Shown in pieces: positions 24,179 to 34,400 of a DNA stretch of 39,307 bases. Origin of the DNA: Acidimicrobiia bacterium (GTDB taxonomy: Bacteria > Actinomycetota > Acidimicrobiia > Acidimicrobiales > CATQHL01); the NCBI GenBank assembly GCA_009840735.1, contig VXNF01000049.1:1-39307 (forward strand). The letters are read 5' to 3'. Numbering within the stretch: the first letter of the stretch is position 1; each line of letters starts with the position of its first letter. Under the pieces are notes generated by a model. That model was not told the DNA's origin. It made no database searches and saw only the letters and a list, made by a program, of their open reading frames with translations. The position numbers and the translations under genes were made by a program.

Positions 24179-26290
24179 ATGAGCGGGTTGGCTTCGTTGC
24201 GGGAGACGTGCGTGCCTCGGGCCGACGTGCTGGCGGGCGGTCTGGTGGACCGGCACTTCGCCGCGCAGCTGGACCAGGTAATGGGCGGCGCCGCCGGCTA
24301 CGAGGCTTACGCCGACGCCGAGCGGTTCTTCGAGTTGACGTTCCCCACCACTGGGCTGCGCGACCTGCTGGCGGGCACGTTCGCCCGGCTGTCTGGCCAG
24401 CCGCAGGCCACCCCCGGCGCCGAGCACGCCGTCTACAGGTATGAGACCAGCTTCGGCGGAGGAAAAACGCACGGCCTCATCGCCCTTTGGCACCTGGCCT
24501 CCGGCGCCCGACCGGCCAACACCGCCGAGTTCGTGGACCCTGCCCTGCTGCCGGCGCGCTGCCAGACAGCCGCTGCGGTGGGCGACACACTCGACCCGAT
24601 CGCCGGGGTCAGCGGCCCGGTCGGCGGCGCCGTTGCGGGCGCGGCAAAGGACTCCGTCACCGGCGGCGGCCGAGGCGAGGCGGGAAACCCGGTCGGCGAC
24701 GGCGGCGTCACGGCTTGGACGCTTTGGGGCGAGATCGCCCGGCAGTTGGGCCCCGCGGCCTGGGCGCGCATGGCCGACCACGACGAGGCGCGCACGGGCT
24801 GCGGCAAGCAGGTTTGGCTGGACATCTTCGCCGAGGCGCCCACGCTCATCATCATCGACGAGTTGGCCCAGTACCTGCGCCGGCTCGGCACGTCGGGCGA
24901 TGTGGCGGTGCGCAACTTGGCCGGCGCCACCATCGACGCCCTGAAGGTGCTGTTCGAGGCGGCCACGGCCGCGCCGGCGGTGCGCATCGTCTTCACGCTC
25001 GCCACCGGCACCACCGCGTTCGGCCCCGAGACCACCGACGTGGAACGGGCGCTGGCCGACGTGGCGGCGCGGACGCTGCAGACCGAGGCCGCCGACGTGA
25101 TGGCCCGGCCCATGGGGGCGGTGGGGCGGCCCGCGGAGGACCACGAGATCGGCCACATCCTGCGGCGGCGCCTCTTCGAGCAGGTCGACGAGCCGGCCGC
25201 GGCGGACGCCGCCGGCGCCTACCGCGACCTTTACGCCACCCTGGCCGACCGCGGCGTGGGTGCCGGGGCGGCCAGCGACGACCCGGCCGGCTACGCCGGT
25301 CGGCTTCAGGCCGGCTACCCGTTCCATCCCGCGCTGATCGACTGCCTCGACAAGCGCATCGGCCCGCTGCCGGGCTTCCAGCGCGCCCGCGGCGCCCTGA
25401 AGATGCTGGCCGAGTCGGTGCAGAGCCTCTGGGCAGGCGACGGGGCCGACGAACTGGCGGTGCTCAACCTGGGCGACCTGCCGCTGGAGGCCAGGAGCGT
25501 GCGCGCCTCGGTCACCTCCTCGGTGGGGCGCGAGGCTCTCGACGGCCCGGCTGTGGCCGACTTCGCCGCACCGTCGAGCCACGCCGCTGCGCTGGACAAC
25601 GAGCGCTGGTCGCAGGACCGACGGGCCACGCGGGCCTGCCGCACCGTGTTCCTGCATAGCGTGGCAGGCGAGCCCGCACCGGGTGCGTCGCTGCCCGACG
25701 TCTACGCGGGCACGCTGCGCCCCGGCGAGGACCCCGACGCCATCGACGAGGCGCTGGCCGCCACCGCCCAGAGGGCCTGGCACCTCACCTCCGACGGGGC
25801 GCGCTGGCGGCTGCAGATCGCACCCAACGCCAACCGCATCATCGCCGCCGAGGTGGAGAACGTCCCCAACAGCCACGTGACCGACGAGCTGGACCGCCGG
25901 ATACGGGACATTTTTCGCAGCGACGGGCCCCTCCAGGTGGTCCACGCCCCCGCGTCGCCCGCGGACCTGGCCGATGAGGCCGCGCTGCGCCTCGCGGTGT
26001 TCTCCCACGCGGATGTGACGCACGCGGGCGCGCCCACGGCGACCCCCCCCCGCGGGTTGTGGACATCTTCCGCTTCGCGGGCGCCGCGGAGGGAAATCGC
26101 ACCTTCCGCAACTCGCTGGTCGCCCTGGTGGCCGACGAGGGCGCTGTCGAGCGGATGCGGGAGGTGCTGCGCTTCGAGCTTGCGGCGGCGCGCATCCTCC
26201 ACGACTCCGAACGGCTGGCGGGCTTCGACCGCTCGGTCGTCGACGCTCTCCGCAAGCTCGCCGACAGCGCCAAGCTTGACACCCGCGTAG
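24179..26290 (+). CDS. DUF499-type ATPase, N-terminal part (frameshifted)
   Basis: Large P-loop ATPase of the DUF499 family (COG1483, related to BrxC/PglY-type proteins of BREX systems). The Walker A-like YETSFGGGKTHGL is at residues 88-100 and Walker B LIIIDELAQYL is near 223-233; GYPFHPALIDCLDKRIG follows near 380. Family-like sequence runs to about base 26041 and then changes abruptly to low-complexity Ser/Arg/Trp-rich translation after a run of nine Cs, while the matching continuation is in another frame (next entry). A Gly-rich stretch at residues 140-175 looks like an insertion relative to the family. ATG at 24179 follows GAGGAG at 12-nt spacing. The intact gene would span 24179-27540. 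Confidence 0.78.
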   Translation: MSGLASLRETCVPRADVLAGGLVDRHFAAQLDQVMGGAAGYEAYADAERFFELTFPTTGLRDLLAGTFARLSGQPQATPGAEHAVYRYETSFGGGKTHGLIALWHLASGARPANTAEFVDPALLPARCQTAAAVGDTLDPIAGVSGPVGGAVAGAAKDSVTGGGRGEAGNPVGDGGVTAWTLWGEIARQLGPAAWARMADHDEARTGCGKQVWLDIFAEAPTLIIIDELAQYLRRLGTSGDVAVRNLAGATIDALKVLFEAATAAPAVRIVFTLATGTTAFGPETTDVERALADVAARTLQTEAADVMARPMGAVGRPAEDHEIGHILRRRLFEQVDEPAAADAAGAYRDLYATLADRGVGAGAASDDPAGYAGRLQAGYPFHPALIDCLDKRIGPLPGFQRARGALKMLAESVQSLWAGDGADELAVLNLGDLPLEARSVRASVTSSVGREALDGPAVADFAAPSSHAAALDNERWSQDRRATRACRTVFLHSVAGEPAPGASLPDVYAGTLRPGEDPDAIDEALAATAQRAWHLTSDGARWRLQIAPNANRIIAAEVENVPNSHVTDELDRRIRDIFRSDGPLQVVHAPASPADLADEAALRLAVFSHADVTHAGAPTATPPRGLWTSSASRAPRREIAPSATRWSPWWPTRALSSGCGRCCASSLRRRASSTTPNGWRASTARSSTLSASSPTAPSLTPA
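26043..26051 (+). other. Nine-C homopolymer at the DUF499 frameshift
   Basis: C9 sits exactly where the DUF499 reading frame breaks. Seven or ten Cs would join the upstream frame to the downstream PRVVDIFRFAG reading. This may be a sequencing error, a disabling mutation or a slippage-based on/off switch. Confidence 0.75.
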
Positions 26291-27540
26291 CGGTCTGCCG
26301 GGCCTACGTCCACCTCTGGTGGCCGGCCCGGAACCCCACCGGCGAGGACCTGCGGCACTTCGAGCTGCCCGCACGCGATCAGGGGCAGGTGAAGGGTCCC
26401 CAGACCGGCGTGGTCCTCGACGCTCTGAGGACCCACGGCAAGGTCAGCGACACGCCGCCGCCCACCGACCGCCTCGCCTCCGCCTCGGGGTTCAGCCGCA
26501 GCGGCGAGGTCACAACGGCGGCGGTTGCCGAGACGCCGTGGCGCGACCACACCCAGCCCGTCCCGCTCAACCCGACGGCCCTGAACGACGCCATCACCGC
26601 AGGGGTGCGCAACGGCACCTGGGTGTACTACGACGCCCAGCGCCGACGCGCCCACACCGCCGAGGCCCCGCCGGCCGCGGTGCGCATCGCCGGCGACGCC
26701 TGGGTGTACAGCCCCCGCCGGGCCGAGGAGCTGGGGGTGCTGCGAAAGGCGGTCTCGGCGACCGACGTGGGCGCCGCTCTGGACACCGCCGGGGGCCGCC
26801 TCGACGGCGCCGCCCTCCTGACCCTCGGCGGCAGCGGCGGCTCGGCGCCTAACGAGGCCGAGCTGCTGGCCGCGCTGGGCGCCGGGGCGCGAGCCGGCGG
26901 GCGGTTCCTGGTGGTCGAGAGCCCCGCGGCCCGGGGCTCGAAGTTGCTGAGCTCCGATGAAGTCGCTCGGCGGCGAGCGGCGGACCTAGTCGTGCTCAGC
27001 GCCGCCGCGGCCGGCGAGTTGGGCATCTCGGTGGCCGCGAGACCTGCGACGCGGACCGTCGAGGGCGACGGCAGCGTGGGAGTGGCCCTGCAGCAGGTCA
27101 CCGACCGCCTCGCCGACTGTGGCGGCGGCGCTTTGGCGTCGCTGTCGGTGACCGCCACCGCGGACATGGGCGAGGGCCCCAGAGACCTCCGCCTGCTGGG
27201 GTTCTGCATCCCGCAGCTTCCCCGTTTCGACTGCGAGGTGAGCCTGCGGATCAACGTCCGTTTCGGCGGACTCGACGGCGGCCTGCGGGCCGAGCTCAGC
27301 GGGTCCGCCAGCGACTACCAGAAGGTGGAGGCGGTGCTGCTGTCCGCCGCCGCGGCGGGCGTCGACGTGAGCGGCCACCTGGAGTTGAAGCTCACCCCTC
27401 CTGCGGGCATGACGGTCGGTTCGGCGGACTGGCAGCAGTTCCGCAGCGTCCTGGAGTCCACCAACCCGGGCCGCGTGCTGATCGCCGCCGGCCTGGCCCC
27501 GAGCGACACCTCGGGCGCCGTCCCGAAACCCGGCGAGTAA
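26059..27540 (+). CDS. DUF499-type ATPase, C-terminal part (frameshifted)
   Basis: Continuation of the DUF499 protein in a different frame. The first codons (VVDIFRFAGAAEGNRTFRNS) are typical of the family and continue without a break through VHLWWPARNPTGEDLRHFEL to a C-terminal DNA/partner-binding region that ends PKPGE. The GTG at 26059 is merely the first possible start after the frameshift; independent translation is unlikely to give a functional ATPase because the P-loop is in the other fragment. A gap of 252 bp follows before the small gene. Confidence 0.72.
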   Translation: MDIFRFAGAAEGNRTFRNSLVALVADEGAVERMREVLRFELAAARILHDSERLAGFDRSVVDALRKLADSAKLDTRVAVCRAYVHLWWPARNPTGEDLRHFELPARDQGQVKGPQTGVVLDALRTHGKVSDTPPPTDRLASASGFSRSGEVTTAAVAETPWRDHTQPVPLNPTALNDAITAGVRNGTWVYYDAQRRRAHTAEAPPAAVRIAGDAWVYSPRRAEELGVLRKAVSATDVGAALDTAGGRLDGAALLTLGGSGGSAPNEAELLAALGAGARAGGRFLVVESPAARGSKLLSSDEVARRRAADLVVLSAAAAGELGISVAARPATRTVEGDGSVGVALQQVTDRLADCGGGALASLSVTATADMGEGPRDLRLLGFCIPQLPRFDCEVSLRINVRFGGLDGGLRAELSGSASDYQKVEAVLLSAAAAGVDVSGHLELKLTPPAGMTVGSADWQQFRSVLESTNPGRVLIAAGLAPSDTSGAVPKPGE

Positions 27541-27562
27541 TGCCGCCCCCGGCAAAACGCGA

Positions 27563-27599
27563 GGCAGAATGCAAGCGCCGCACCCCTCGGCGCTCTGCC
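27563..27599 (+). other. Hairpin downstream of the DUF499 gene
   Basis: GGCAGA (27563-27568) and GCGCCG (27575-27580) pair with CGGCGC (27588-27593) and TCTGCC (27594-27599), with a 7-nt loop and a 6-nt left bulge. No T-run follows, so it may be a transcript-stabilising or attenuator hairpin rather than a terminator. The rest of the gap to 27792 shows no gene. Confidence 0.4.
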
Positions 27600-27792
27600 A
27601 ACTGCGACAAACGGGGGGTGAGGCACCTTCGGTCTGGGACCGCCTACCACGCTACACGGGCGGGTACCCGGCCGCAATCCACCGAGATGGCTCGGTGTGC
27701 GCAGGCGGGGGCGGCGGCGAGAGTCGTCAGCGCGTTCCCGGTCCCGCGATTGCTGCGGCCCTCGGAGACCAAGGCTTGGCGGTGAGTGGCTG

Positions 27793-28224
27793 ATGGCGGT
27801 GCCGAGCAATGCGGAGCGGCGCTTCGAGCTGCGGCTGGCCCCGAGCGCCGACGGCGGCGACTGGGGCTTCGAGGTGGCCGAGACCACCGGCGGGCGGGCC
27901 ATTCCGGTGGCGGAGGTGCCCGCGGCTCGGGCGGCCCGCTACCGGGGCGACGTGCTGGCCGCAGTCACCGCAGACGGCTACGGGGCCGCCGCCGTGGGGC
28001 CGCGGCGGCAGCGCCCGTTCAACCTGACCGCCGAGCCGGGGGTGCGACTCGCCCTGGCGGTGGCCGCCCTGGCGCCGGTGCGCCGAGCCGACCGGCGGGC
28101 CGCCATCGCCGCGGGCCTGGCCGCCATGGCCGCCGAGGAGGCCTTCTACTGGTACGCCCGCTGCGTCGGCCCCAGCGGCACCCGCGCCCGGCGAGCCCTG
28201 CGGCTGCTGTTGGCCGAGGACTGA
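27793..28224 (+). CDS. Small conserved-type protein of unknown function between DUF499 and DUF1156 genes
   Basis: Protein of 143 residues with no motif I can name. It starts with a beta-rich half (RRFELRLAPSADGGDWGFEV), and its C-terminal half is helical with an AAEEAFYWYARCV segment. No signal peptide or membrane segment is apparent. It lies between the DUF499 ATPase and the DUF1156 methylase, so it is likely a subunit of the same defence-type system, in the place where a small accessory protein is often found in such gene sets. ATG at 27793 is chosen; the open frame extends upstream with Arg-rich translation that looks non-coding. Confidence 0.65.
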   Translation: MAVPSNAERRFELRLAPSADGGDWGFEVAETTGGRAIPVAEVPAARAARYRGDVLAAVTADGYGAAAVGPRRQRPFNLTAEPGVRLALAVAALAPVRRADRRAAIAAGLAAMAAEEAFYWYARCVGPSGTRARRALRLLLAED

Positions 28225-28311
28225 CCCATGGACTCTGAGACGACGGACATCGGATACGCCTTCGGTTACGCCTGGCTGCTGCTGGCCGAGGACTGAACGA
28301 TGGATTCTGAG
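28202..28311 (+). repeat. Imperfect 72-bp-offset duplication at the small-gene/methylase junction
   Basis: The 38 bp beginning at 28202 (GGCTGCTGTTGGCCGAGGAC, stop, ATG and four codons) recur at 28274 with four mismatches. Each copy contains the LLLAED-stop end and an ATG-Asp-Ser-Glu start, so the gene junction itself has been duplicated. Confidence 0.8.
28228..28296 (+). CDS. 22-codon ORF created by the junction duplication (doubtful)
   Basis: It begins MDSE, like the methylase, and ends WLLLAED, like the preceding small protein, and lies between their stop and start codons. It is most simply a by-product of the 72-bp duplication; it could keep ribosomes coupled across the junction. Expression is unproven. 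Confidence 0.3.
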   Translation: MDSETTDIGYAFGYAWLLLAED

Positions 28312-31284
28312 GGCCGGGGCAGCACCGGCGGGGCGGGGCGGCTGCTGATCGAGGAGTGGCTGCCGGTGGCCGAACTGGGCATCGAGTCGGTGCGGGAGCG
28401 GGCCGCTGCCAGTGCGTTGCCGCCCCTGTACTTCCTGCACGTCTGGTGGGCGCGCCGACCGCTGGTGGCCAGCGCGGGCGCCGTGCTGGCCGGGCTGCTG
28501 CCCGCCTGGTCTCCCGAACTGGCAGACCGCTTCGCCGGTCACCCCGAACTGGCCGGCGAGGACGCCTACCGCAAGTGGTACCTGGAGCTCTGCGGAATCC
28601 TCGGCGACCCGGTGATGGCCCGGAAGCTGCTCGACGCCGCCAACGCCGCAGGCGTCAAGCTGAAGGGCAACGGCTACGGATACAAGCAGGCCTACAAGAA
28701 CAGCCCGGAGAGTCACCAGGTCGATTTGCTGAGGTCTGTGCTGACGGCCACTTGGGGGGAGGCCCCGACTGTGCTCGACCCCACGGCCGGCGGCGGATCT
28801 ATCCCGTTCGCTGCGACCAGGCTCGGGTTGTCTACCTCGGCTAACGACCTCAACCCGGTGGCGACAGCCGTATTGCGGGCGGGCGTCGAGCTTCCGCAAC
28901 GCTTCGGAACCGATCTGCTGCCCGACCTGCAGCAGTGGGGCAACGCGCTGGTCGGACGGCTCCAGGTGCGGCTGCAGCCGTTCTTCAACATCGATGCGAC
29001 CGAAGAGTCAGTGGTGGCCTACATCTTCGCCCGGACGGTGGCGTGTCCTCGCACTGGAAAGTTGGTGCCGTTGGTGGGGGATTGGTCGCTGCGGCGGGGG
29101 GACGAGCCGGTGGCGGTTCGGCTGGTGACCTATCGGGGCGGACGCGAGCTGGACGAGCCCGCCTTTGAGATCGTCGAGGGTGACGACATCGACTTCGACC
29201 CGAAGGGCGAGGCCACCTGGAACCGCGGCAAGGGTGTGTCGCCGTGGGACGGGCTGGTGATCGACTCCACATACATCAAGGCGGAGGCGCAGGCCGGGCG
29301 CATGGGCGAGGTGCTGTACGCCGTGGCGATCCGCACGACCAAGGGCGGGCGCTCGGTCCGCGGCTTCCGGGCGCCCACGGCGATAGACCTCGACGCGTTG
29401 GCCGCCGCCGAGGCGGAACTGCAGCGGCTGCTGCCCGGCTGGGAGCGAGACGACGTGCTGCCGGGCGAGCGCATCCCTGAAGGGAACAAGACCCGTGAGC
29501 CGCACAACTACGGCATGCCGCGCTGGCGGGACATGTTCACGCCGCGGCAACTGCTGGTACAGGGCAGTTTCGTGGAGGAACACCGCCGGCTGATCCCCGA
29601 GGTGCGCGCCGCCGTCGCCGACCCAGAGCGGGCCGACGCCGTCCTCGCCCTGCTGGCCATGATGCAGGGCAAGGCCTTGGACTGGAACTCACGCATCTGC
29701 ATCTGGGATGTATCCCGCCAGAAGATCGGGCACACGTTCACGATGCACGCCTTCCCGTTCAAGAACACGTTCGCTGAGTTCGAGGCGGGCAGCGAGCTGT
29801 ACCCCTGGACGCTCAAGCAGCTCCTCGACGCCTACGGCGAGATCGCCCGTCTGCTCGCCGGCGACGCCGACCGGGCGCCGACCCTCACCGGCGACTCCCA
29901 AGATCTGACTCCTGCGGCGGGCGCGACGCGGTCCGAGAGCGGCGACACCGCGGCGAACGTCAGCGTCACCTGCGCCAATGCGGGCAACCTGGCGCACATT
30001 CCCGACAGCAGCGTGGCGCTGGTGTGCGTTGACCCGCCCTACTACGACAACGTGATGTACGCCGAGCTGTCGGACTTCTTCTACGTGTGGGAGAAGCGCA
30101 CCCTGGGCCGGCTGTGGCCCGAGCTGTTCGCCGCCGAGTTCACGAACAAGCACGACGAGGCGGTGGCCAACAAGGCCCGCTTCGCGTCCGCGGGCCGCCG
30201 CGCCGGCGACCTGGCCGACAGCGACTACACCAACAAGATGGCGGCCATCTTCAGCGAGTGCCGCCGGGTGCTGCGACCCGACGGCGCCATGGTGGTGATG
30301 TTCACCCACAAGCGGGCCGAGGCCTGGGACAGCCTTGGCACCGCCCTGCTGCAGGCGGGCTTCAGCATCGGCACGTCCTGGCCGGTCCACACCGAGAGCG
30401 AGCAGTCGCTGCATCAGGCCCGCCAGAACGCCGTCAAGTCCACGATCTTCCTGGCGTGCCGCCCTCGCCCGGCCCGCCGCGGCAGCGGGCGGGTCTACCT
30501 GGACGACATCGAGGCCGACATCCGCGCCGCCGCCGCCGACGCGCTCGAACGCTCCTACGCCGGAGGCCTCAGCGGCGTGGACCTGCTGCTGAGCACCTAC
30601 GGCCCGGCGCTGTCGGTGCTGTCGAGCCACTGGCCGGTGCATTCCGCCGAGGCCGACGCCGACGGCGCTGCCCGGCTGCTGCGGCCCGAGGAGGCGCTCG
30701 ACGTGGCCCGCGCCGAGGTGACCCGCCGGCTGCGAGGCGCGCTGGCGGGGCGCGAGATCGACTTCGACCCCATCACCGACTTCGCCATCATCGCCTGGAG
30801 CACCTTCGGCGCCCGCAAGTTCCCCTTCGACGAGGCCCGCCGCCTGGCGCTGGCCACCGGCGGCCTGGAGATCAGCGAACTGGAACGCCACCGAGTACTC
30901 AAGGCCGCCAAGGGCACCGTGGAACTGCTGGAGCCATGGCAGCGGATGCGGCGGGGGCACCTCGGCGGCGTGGACGCCGAGGCTATGTCGTTCGGGGTGC
31001 TGCTGGACGCGGTACACACCGCGCTCTGGATTACCTCCGAGGACGGCCCTGGCGCCGCCAAACGCTGGCTCGACAGCCGAGGCCTCAGCGGCGACCACCG
31101 CTTCGAGGCCTGCCTGCAAGCCCTCGTCCGGGCGGTCCCCCGCTCGCGCACCCGCGAGGGCTGGAACGTCCCGGAGGCCGAACTGCTGGACCGCCTCCTG
31201 CGCGCCTACTTCCCCGACGTCGAGATACCCGCCGACGACGTCACCGAACTCGTCGAACAGCCAACCCTCGGCGCCCATGGGTGA
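28300..31284 (+). CDS. DUF1156-type adenine-specific DNA methyltransferase
   Basis: Protein of 994 residues. The N-terminal DUF1156 segment LIEEWLPVAELGIESVRERA and PLYFLHVWWARRPLVASAGA are characteristic. SAM motif I LDPTAGGGSIPFAATRLG has Asp160, and catalytic motif IV DPPYYDNV starts at residue 578, giving a gamma-type N6-adenine methylase (COG1743). A vestigial Zn-ribbon region is near residue 248 (TVACPRTGKLVPLVGDW). BREX type 3 uses a methylase of this group (PglXI). Here it follows the DUF499 ATPase and precedes a PLD-SNF2 helicase. It likely modifies self DNA, while the ATPase and helicase act on unmodified DNA; that division of labour is inferred. Start ATG 28300 follows the duplicated junction. 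Confidence 0.85.
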   Translation: MDSEGRGSTGGAGRLLIEEWLPVAELGIESVRERAAASALPPLYFLHVWWARRPLVASAGAVLAGLLPAWSPELADRFAGHPELAGEDAYRKWYLELCGILGDPVMARKLLDAANAAGVKLKGNGYGYKQAYKNSPESHQVDLLRSVLTATWGEAPTVLDPTAGGGSIPFAATRLGLSTSANDLNPVATAVLRAGVELPQRFGTDLLPDLQQWGNALVGRLQVRLQPFFNIDATEESVVAYIFARTVACPRTGKLVPLVGDWSLRRGDEPVAVRLVTYRGGRELDEPAFEIVEGDDIDFDPKGEATWNRGKGVSPWDGLVIDSTYIKAEAQAGRMGEVLYAVAIRTTKGGRSVRGFRAPTAIDLDALAAAEAELQRLLPGWERDDVLPGERIPEGNKTREPHNYGMPRWRDMFTPRQLLVQGSFVEEHRRLIPEVRAAVADPERADAVLALLAMMQGKALDWNSRICIWDVSRQKIGHTFTMHAFPFKNTFAEFEAGSELYPWTLKQLLDAYGEIARLLAGDADRAPTLTGDSQDLTPAAGATRSESGDTAANVSVTCANAGNLAHIPDSSVALVCVDPPYYDNVMYAELSDFFYVWEKRTLGRLWPELFAAEFTNKHDEAVANKARFASAGRRAGDLADSDYTNKMAAIFSECRRVLRPDGAMVVMFTHKRAEAWDSLGTALLQAGFSIGTSWPVHTESEQSLHQARQNAVKSTIFLACRPRPARRGSGRVYLDDIEADIRAAAADALERSYAGGLSGVDLLLSTYGPALSVLSSHWPVHSAEADADGAARLLRPEEALDVARAEVTRRLRGALAGREIDFDPITDFAIIAWSTFGARKFPFDEARRLALATGGLEISELERHRVLKAAKGTVELLEPWQRMRRGHLGGVDAEAMSFGVLLDAVHTALWITSEDGPGAAKRWLDSRGLSGDHRFEACLQALVRAVPRSRTREGWNVPEAELLDRLLRAYFPDVEIPADDVTELVEQPTLGAHG

Positions 31285-31400
31285 CCCCCGCCGCTCGACA
31301 GGGATGCTCCCCGGCAGGCCATGAACCCTCCAGCGACCTCCAAGCTCACCCCGCCGTTCGCTCCGCTGTGATCGCGCCGCCGGCCGACGGTTTTCGGGGC

Positions 31401-34400
31401 ATGGACCTGGACTCCGTCTATGACTCCACCGGCGACCCGCTGGGCCGCTTCTATGTGCCGGTGCTGCGGAGGGCGGTGCGCTACGACCGGGTGGCGGGTT
31501 ACTTCATGTCCTCCGCGTTCGCCACCGCCGCCGCCGGGCTGGCCCGCTTCATCGCCAACGACGGCACCATCCGGCTGCTAGTCGGGGCCCAGCTCACCGC
31601 CGCAGACTGCGCAGCCCTGCAAGGTCACGCCCCGCTCGATGCCACCCTGGAGCGCTGCTTGCTTGAGGGCGGCGACCTCACCGCGGATGGCGTCGCCCGT
31701 CAGCGTCTGCAGGTGATCGCCTGGCTGGTGCGACAAGGACGGCTGACGATACGGGTCGGGCTGCCGTGCGGCGCCGACGGCGTGCCGCTGGCAGCCGAGG
31801 CGGTGGAGACGAACAAGTTCTTCCACTCGAAATTCGGTGTCCTGACCGACGCAATCGGCGACAAGATCGTCTTCTCGGGCAGCATCAACGAGTCCGACAG
31901 CGGCTGGCGGAGCAATTTCGAGAGCTTCACGGTCTACCGCTCGTGGCAAGCCGAGATCTGGCGGTGCTACGGCACCCCGCAGGTGAAACTGTTCGAGCGG
32001 CTCTGGCGCGGCGGCATCGTGGGTGACGGCAGCGACGCGGCGGGCGGGGTCGGCGACGCCAGCTCGGGTGAGGGCGGCGGCGGTTGGCGCAGCGTGCCCT
32101 TGCCCGAGGCTGTGCAGGACCGCCTGCTGGACCTGCTGCCCGACGACTATGAGCCCCCGGCCCACGACGCACTGGAGCCTCCGCCTCCGCCGCGGGCTGA
32201 GCCGAGCGAGGCCGACTTGGCACTGGTCGAGGCCATCCGGACCGCGCCCGGCAGCCGCAGCGGCGTGGGCCTGGCCTCGGCGGGGCTGGCACCGTGGCCG
32301 CATCAGCTCGCCATCGCCCGGCGCATCGTGGACGACTGGCCCCGCTCGTACCTGCTGGCCGACGAGGTGGGCCTCGGCAAGACCATCGAAGCCGGACTGG
32401 TGCTGCGCGAGCTGCTGCTGTCCGAGCGCATCCGCACCGCCCTGCTGCTGGTGCCGGCCTCGCTGCTGACGCAGTGGCAGGAGGAGCTGGCCGAGAAGTT
32501 CCTGCTCCCGGTTCCTTACCTGGACGGCCGCAACCTGCACCATCCCCACGGCGCCATCACCCCGGTGGCCGGCGGCGCGGACCGCTGGCGGGCCGCCCCG
32601 GTGCTGCTGGCCTCCTCGCACCTGGCCCGGCGCGGCGGCGAGCGCGCCAACCTGCTGGGCGGCCCGGGCTGGGACCTGGTGTTCTGCGACGAGGCGCACC
32701 ACGCCCGCCGCCGGGGCACCGCAGCGGGCGGAACCCCCAACAACCTGCTGGGGCTGCTGCAAGCGCTCGTCGGCAAGGACCTCTGCGGGGCGCTGCTGCT
32801 GGCCACGGCCACGCCGCTGCAAGCCGGCAGCGCCGACCTGTGGGACCTGCTGGATCTTTGCGAGCTGCCGCCGGGCTGGAGCGACGGACCGCACACCCTG
32901 GAGCGCTACTTCAAACAGCTGCAAGAGCCGTTCGGAGCTCGAGACTGGGGCTACCTGAAGCGAATGCTCGCGGCCCAGGTCACAGCCGGGGGCATCAACG
33001 GCGACGCCTGGGGCGACATTCAGCAGCGGCTCGACTGGGCCTCCGCCGGCCGCCTGGAGGCCTTCGCCCACTTCGGCCTGCCTCCCTCGGACCGGGCCGC
33101 CATCCCCCACGAGCAGCGCCCCCTCTGGGACGACTGGCTGCGAGCCAACACGCCGGTGCGCCGCCGGGTGTTCCGCACCACCCGCGCGACGCTGAAGTCC
33201 TACCGGCGCGGCGGCCTGCTGGACGCCGAGGTGGTCATCCCCAACCGCCACGTGGCCGACGAGTTCCTGAGCCTCGGGGAGGCCCGGCGCCTCTACGAGC
33301 GCATCGACGACTACATCGCCCGCCACTACAACGCCTACCTGGCCGCCGGGGGCGCCTCGGTGCCGCTGGGGTTCATCATGACCGTCTACCGCCGACGGCT
33401 CACCTCCAGCTTCCGGGCGGTGCGCCGCTCGCTGCAGCGCCGCCGCGACGCCCTCGCCGCCGGGCGGGGGGCCGCGGCCCTGCTGGACGACGACGACCGG
33501 CACACCCTGGAAGGGCGGTCCGCCCTCGACGACCTGCCGGCCGAGGGCGACGGCACACCCGACGGCACCCCGGCCGGCTCGGACGCCGCGCTAGCCGCCG
33601 AGATAGCCGAGCTGGACGACTTCATCGCCGCCCTCGACGAGCTGCCGCCCGACGAGCCGAAGATGGAGCGCCTGCGGCGGCTCATCGCCGACAGCCTCAA
33701 CGGCGGGCATCGCACTCTCATCATCTTCACGCAGTACTTCGACACGCTGGACTACCTGCGCGAGCGCCTGCTCACCACCTTCGGCCGGCAACTCATCTGC
33801 TACTTCGGCGGGCGGGGCGAACGCTGGGACGACGCCTCCGGCGCCTGGGAACCCCTCGACAAGGAGCAAGTGAAGGAGCTGTTCCGCGCCGGGCAGGAGG
33901 TGCGCATCATGATCGGCACCGACTCGATGTCCGAGGGCCTGAACCTGCAGACCTGCGACAGGCTCATCAACTTCGACCTGCCGTGGAACTTCATGCGCGT
34001 CGAGCAGCGCATCGGGCGAATCGACCGCATCGGCGGGCGCCCCGACGTGTACGTCACGAACCTGTTCTACGAGGGCACCGTGGAGGACGACATCTACCGG
34101 CGCATCCGCGAGAGCCACGACTGGTTCAGCCACGTCGTCGGCAACGCCGCGCCCGTGCTGGCCGCCACCGAGTCGGTCATCCAGCAAGCCGCCATGCGCG
34201 CCGGAGGCGCGGGTCGTCCAAGGGCGGATCAAGCAGGCGGCCGAGGGCACCCGGCGCGCACCGGCGGCCGGTCAGCGGAGGATCGCGCCGCCGTCGACGA
34301 AGCAGTTGCAGACCTGCGCCGCGTCATCGACCGCTTGGAGGCCGCCCCGGTGCGCCTCCAAGACCTCGACGCCGTGCCGCGCCACACCGAGGAGCTGCAG

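Noticed and set aside
24080..26374. 764-residue open frame antisense to the DUF499 gene
   Set aside because: Arg/Gly/His-rich translation with no family pattern; a shadow of the high-GC DUF499 coding strand.
30087..31367. Upstream extension of the helicase frame over the methylase gene
   Set aside because: Low-complexity Arg/Gly/Pro translation overlapping the well-supported DUF1156 methylase; family-like sequence starts only near 31401.
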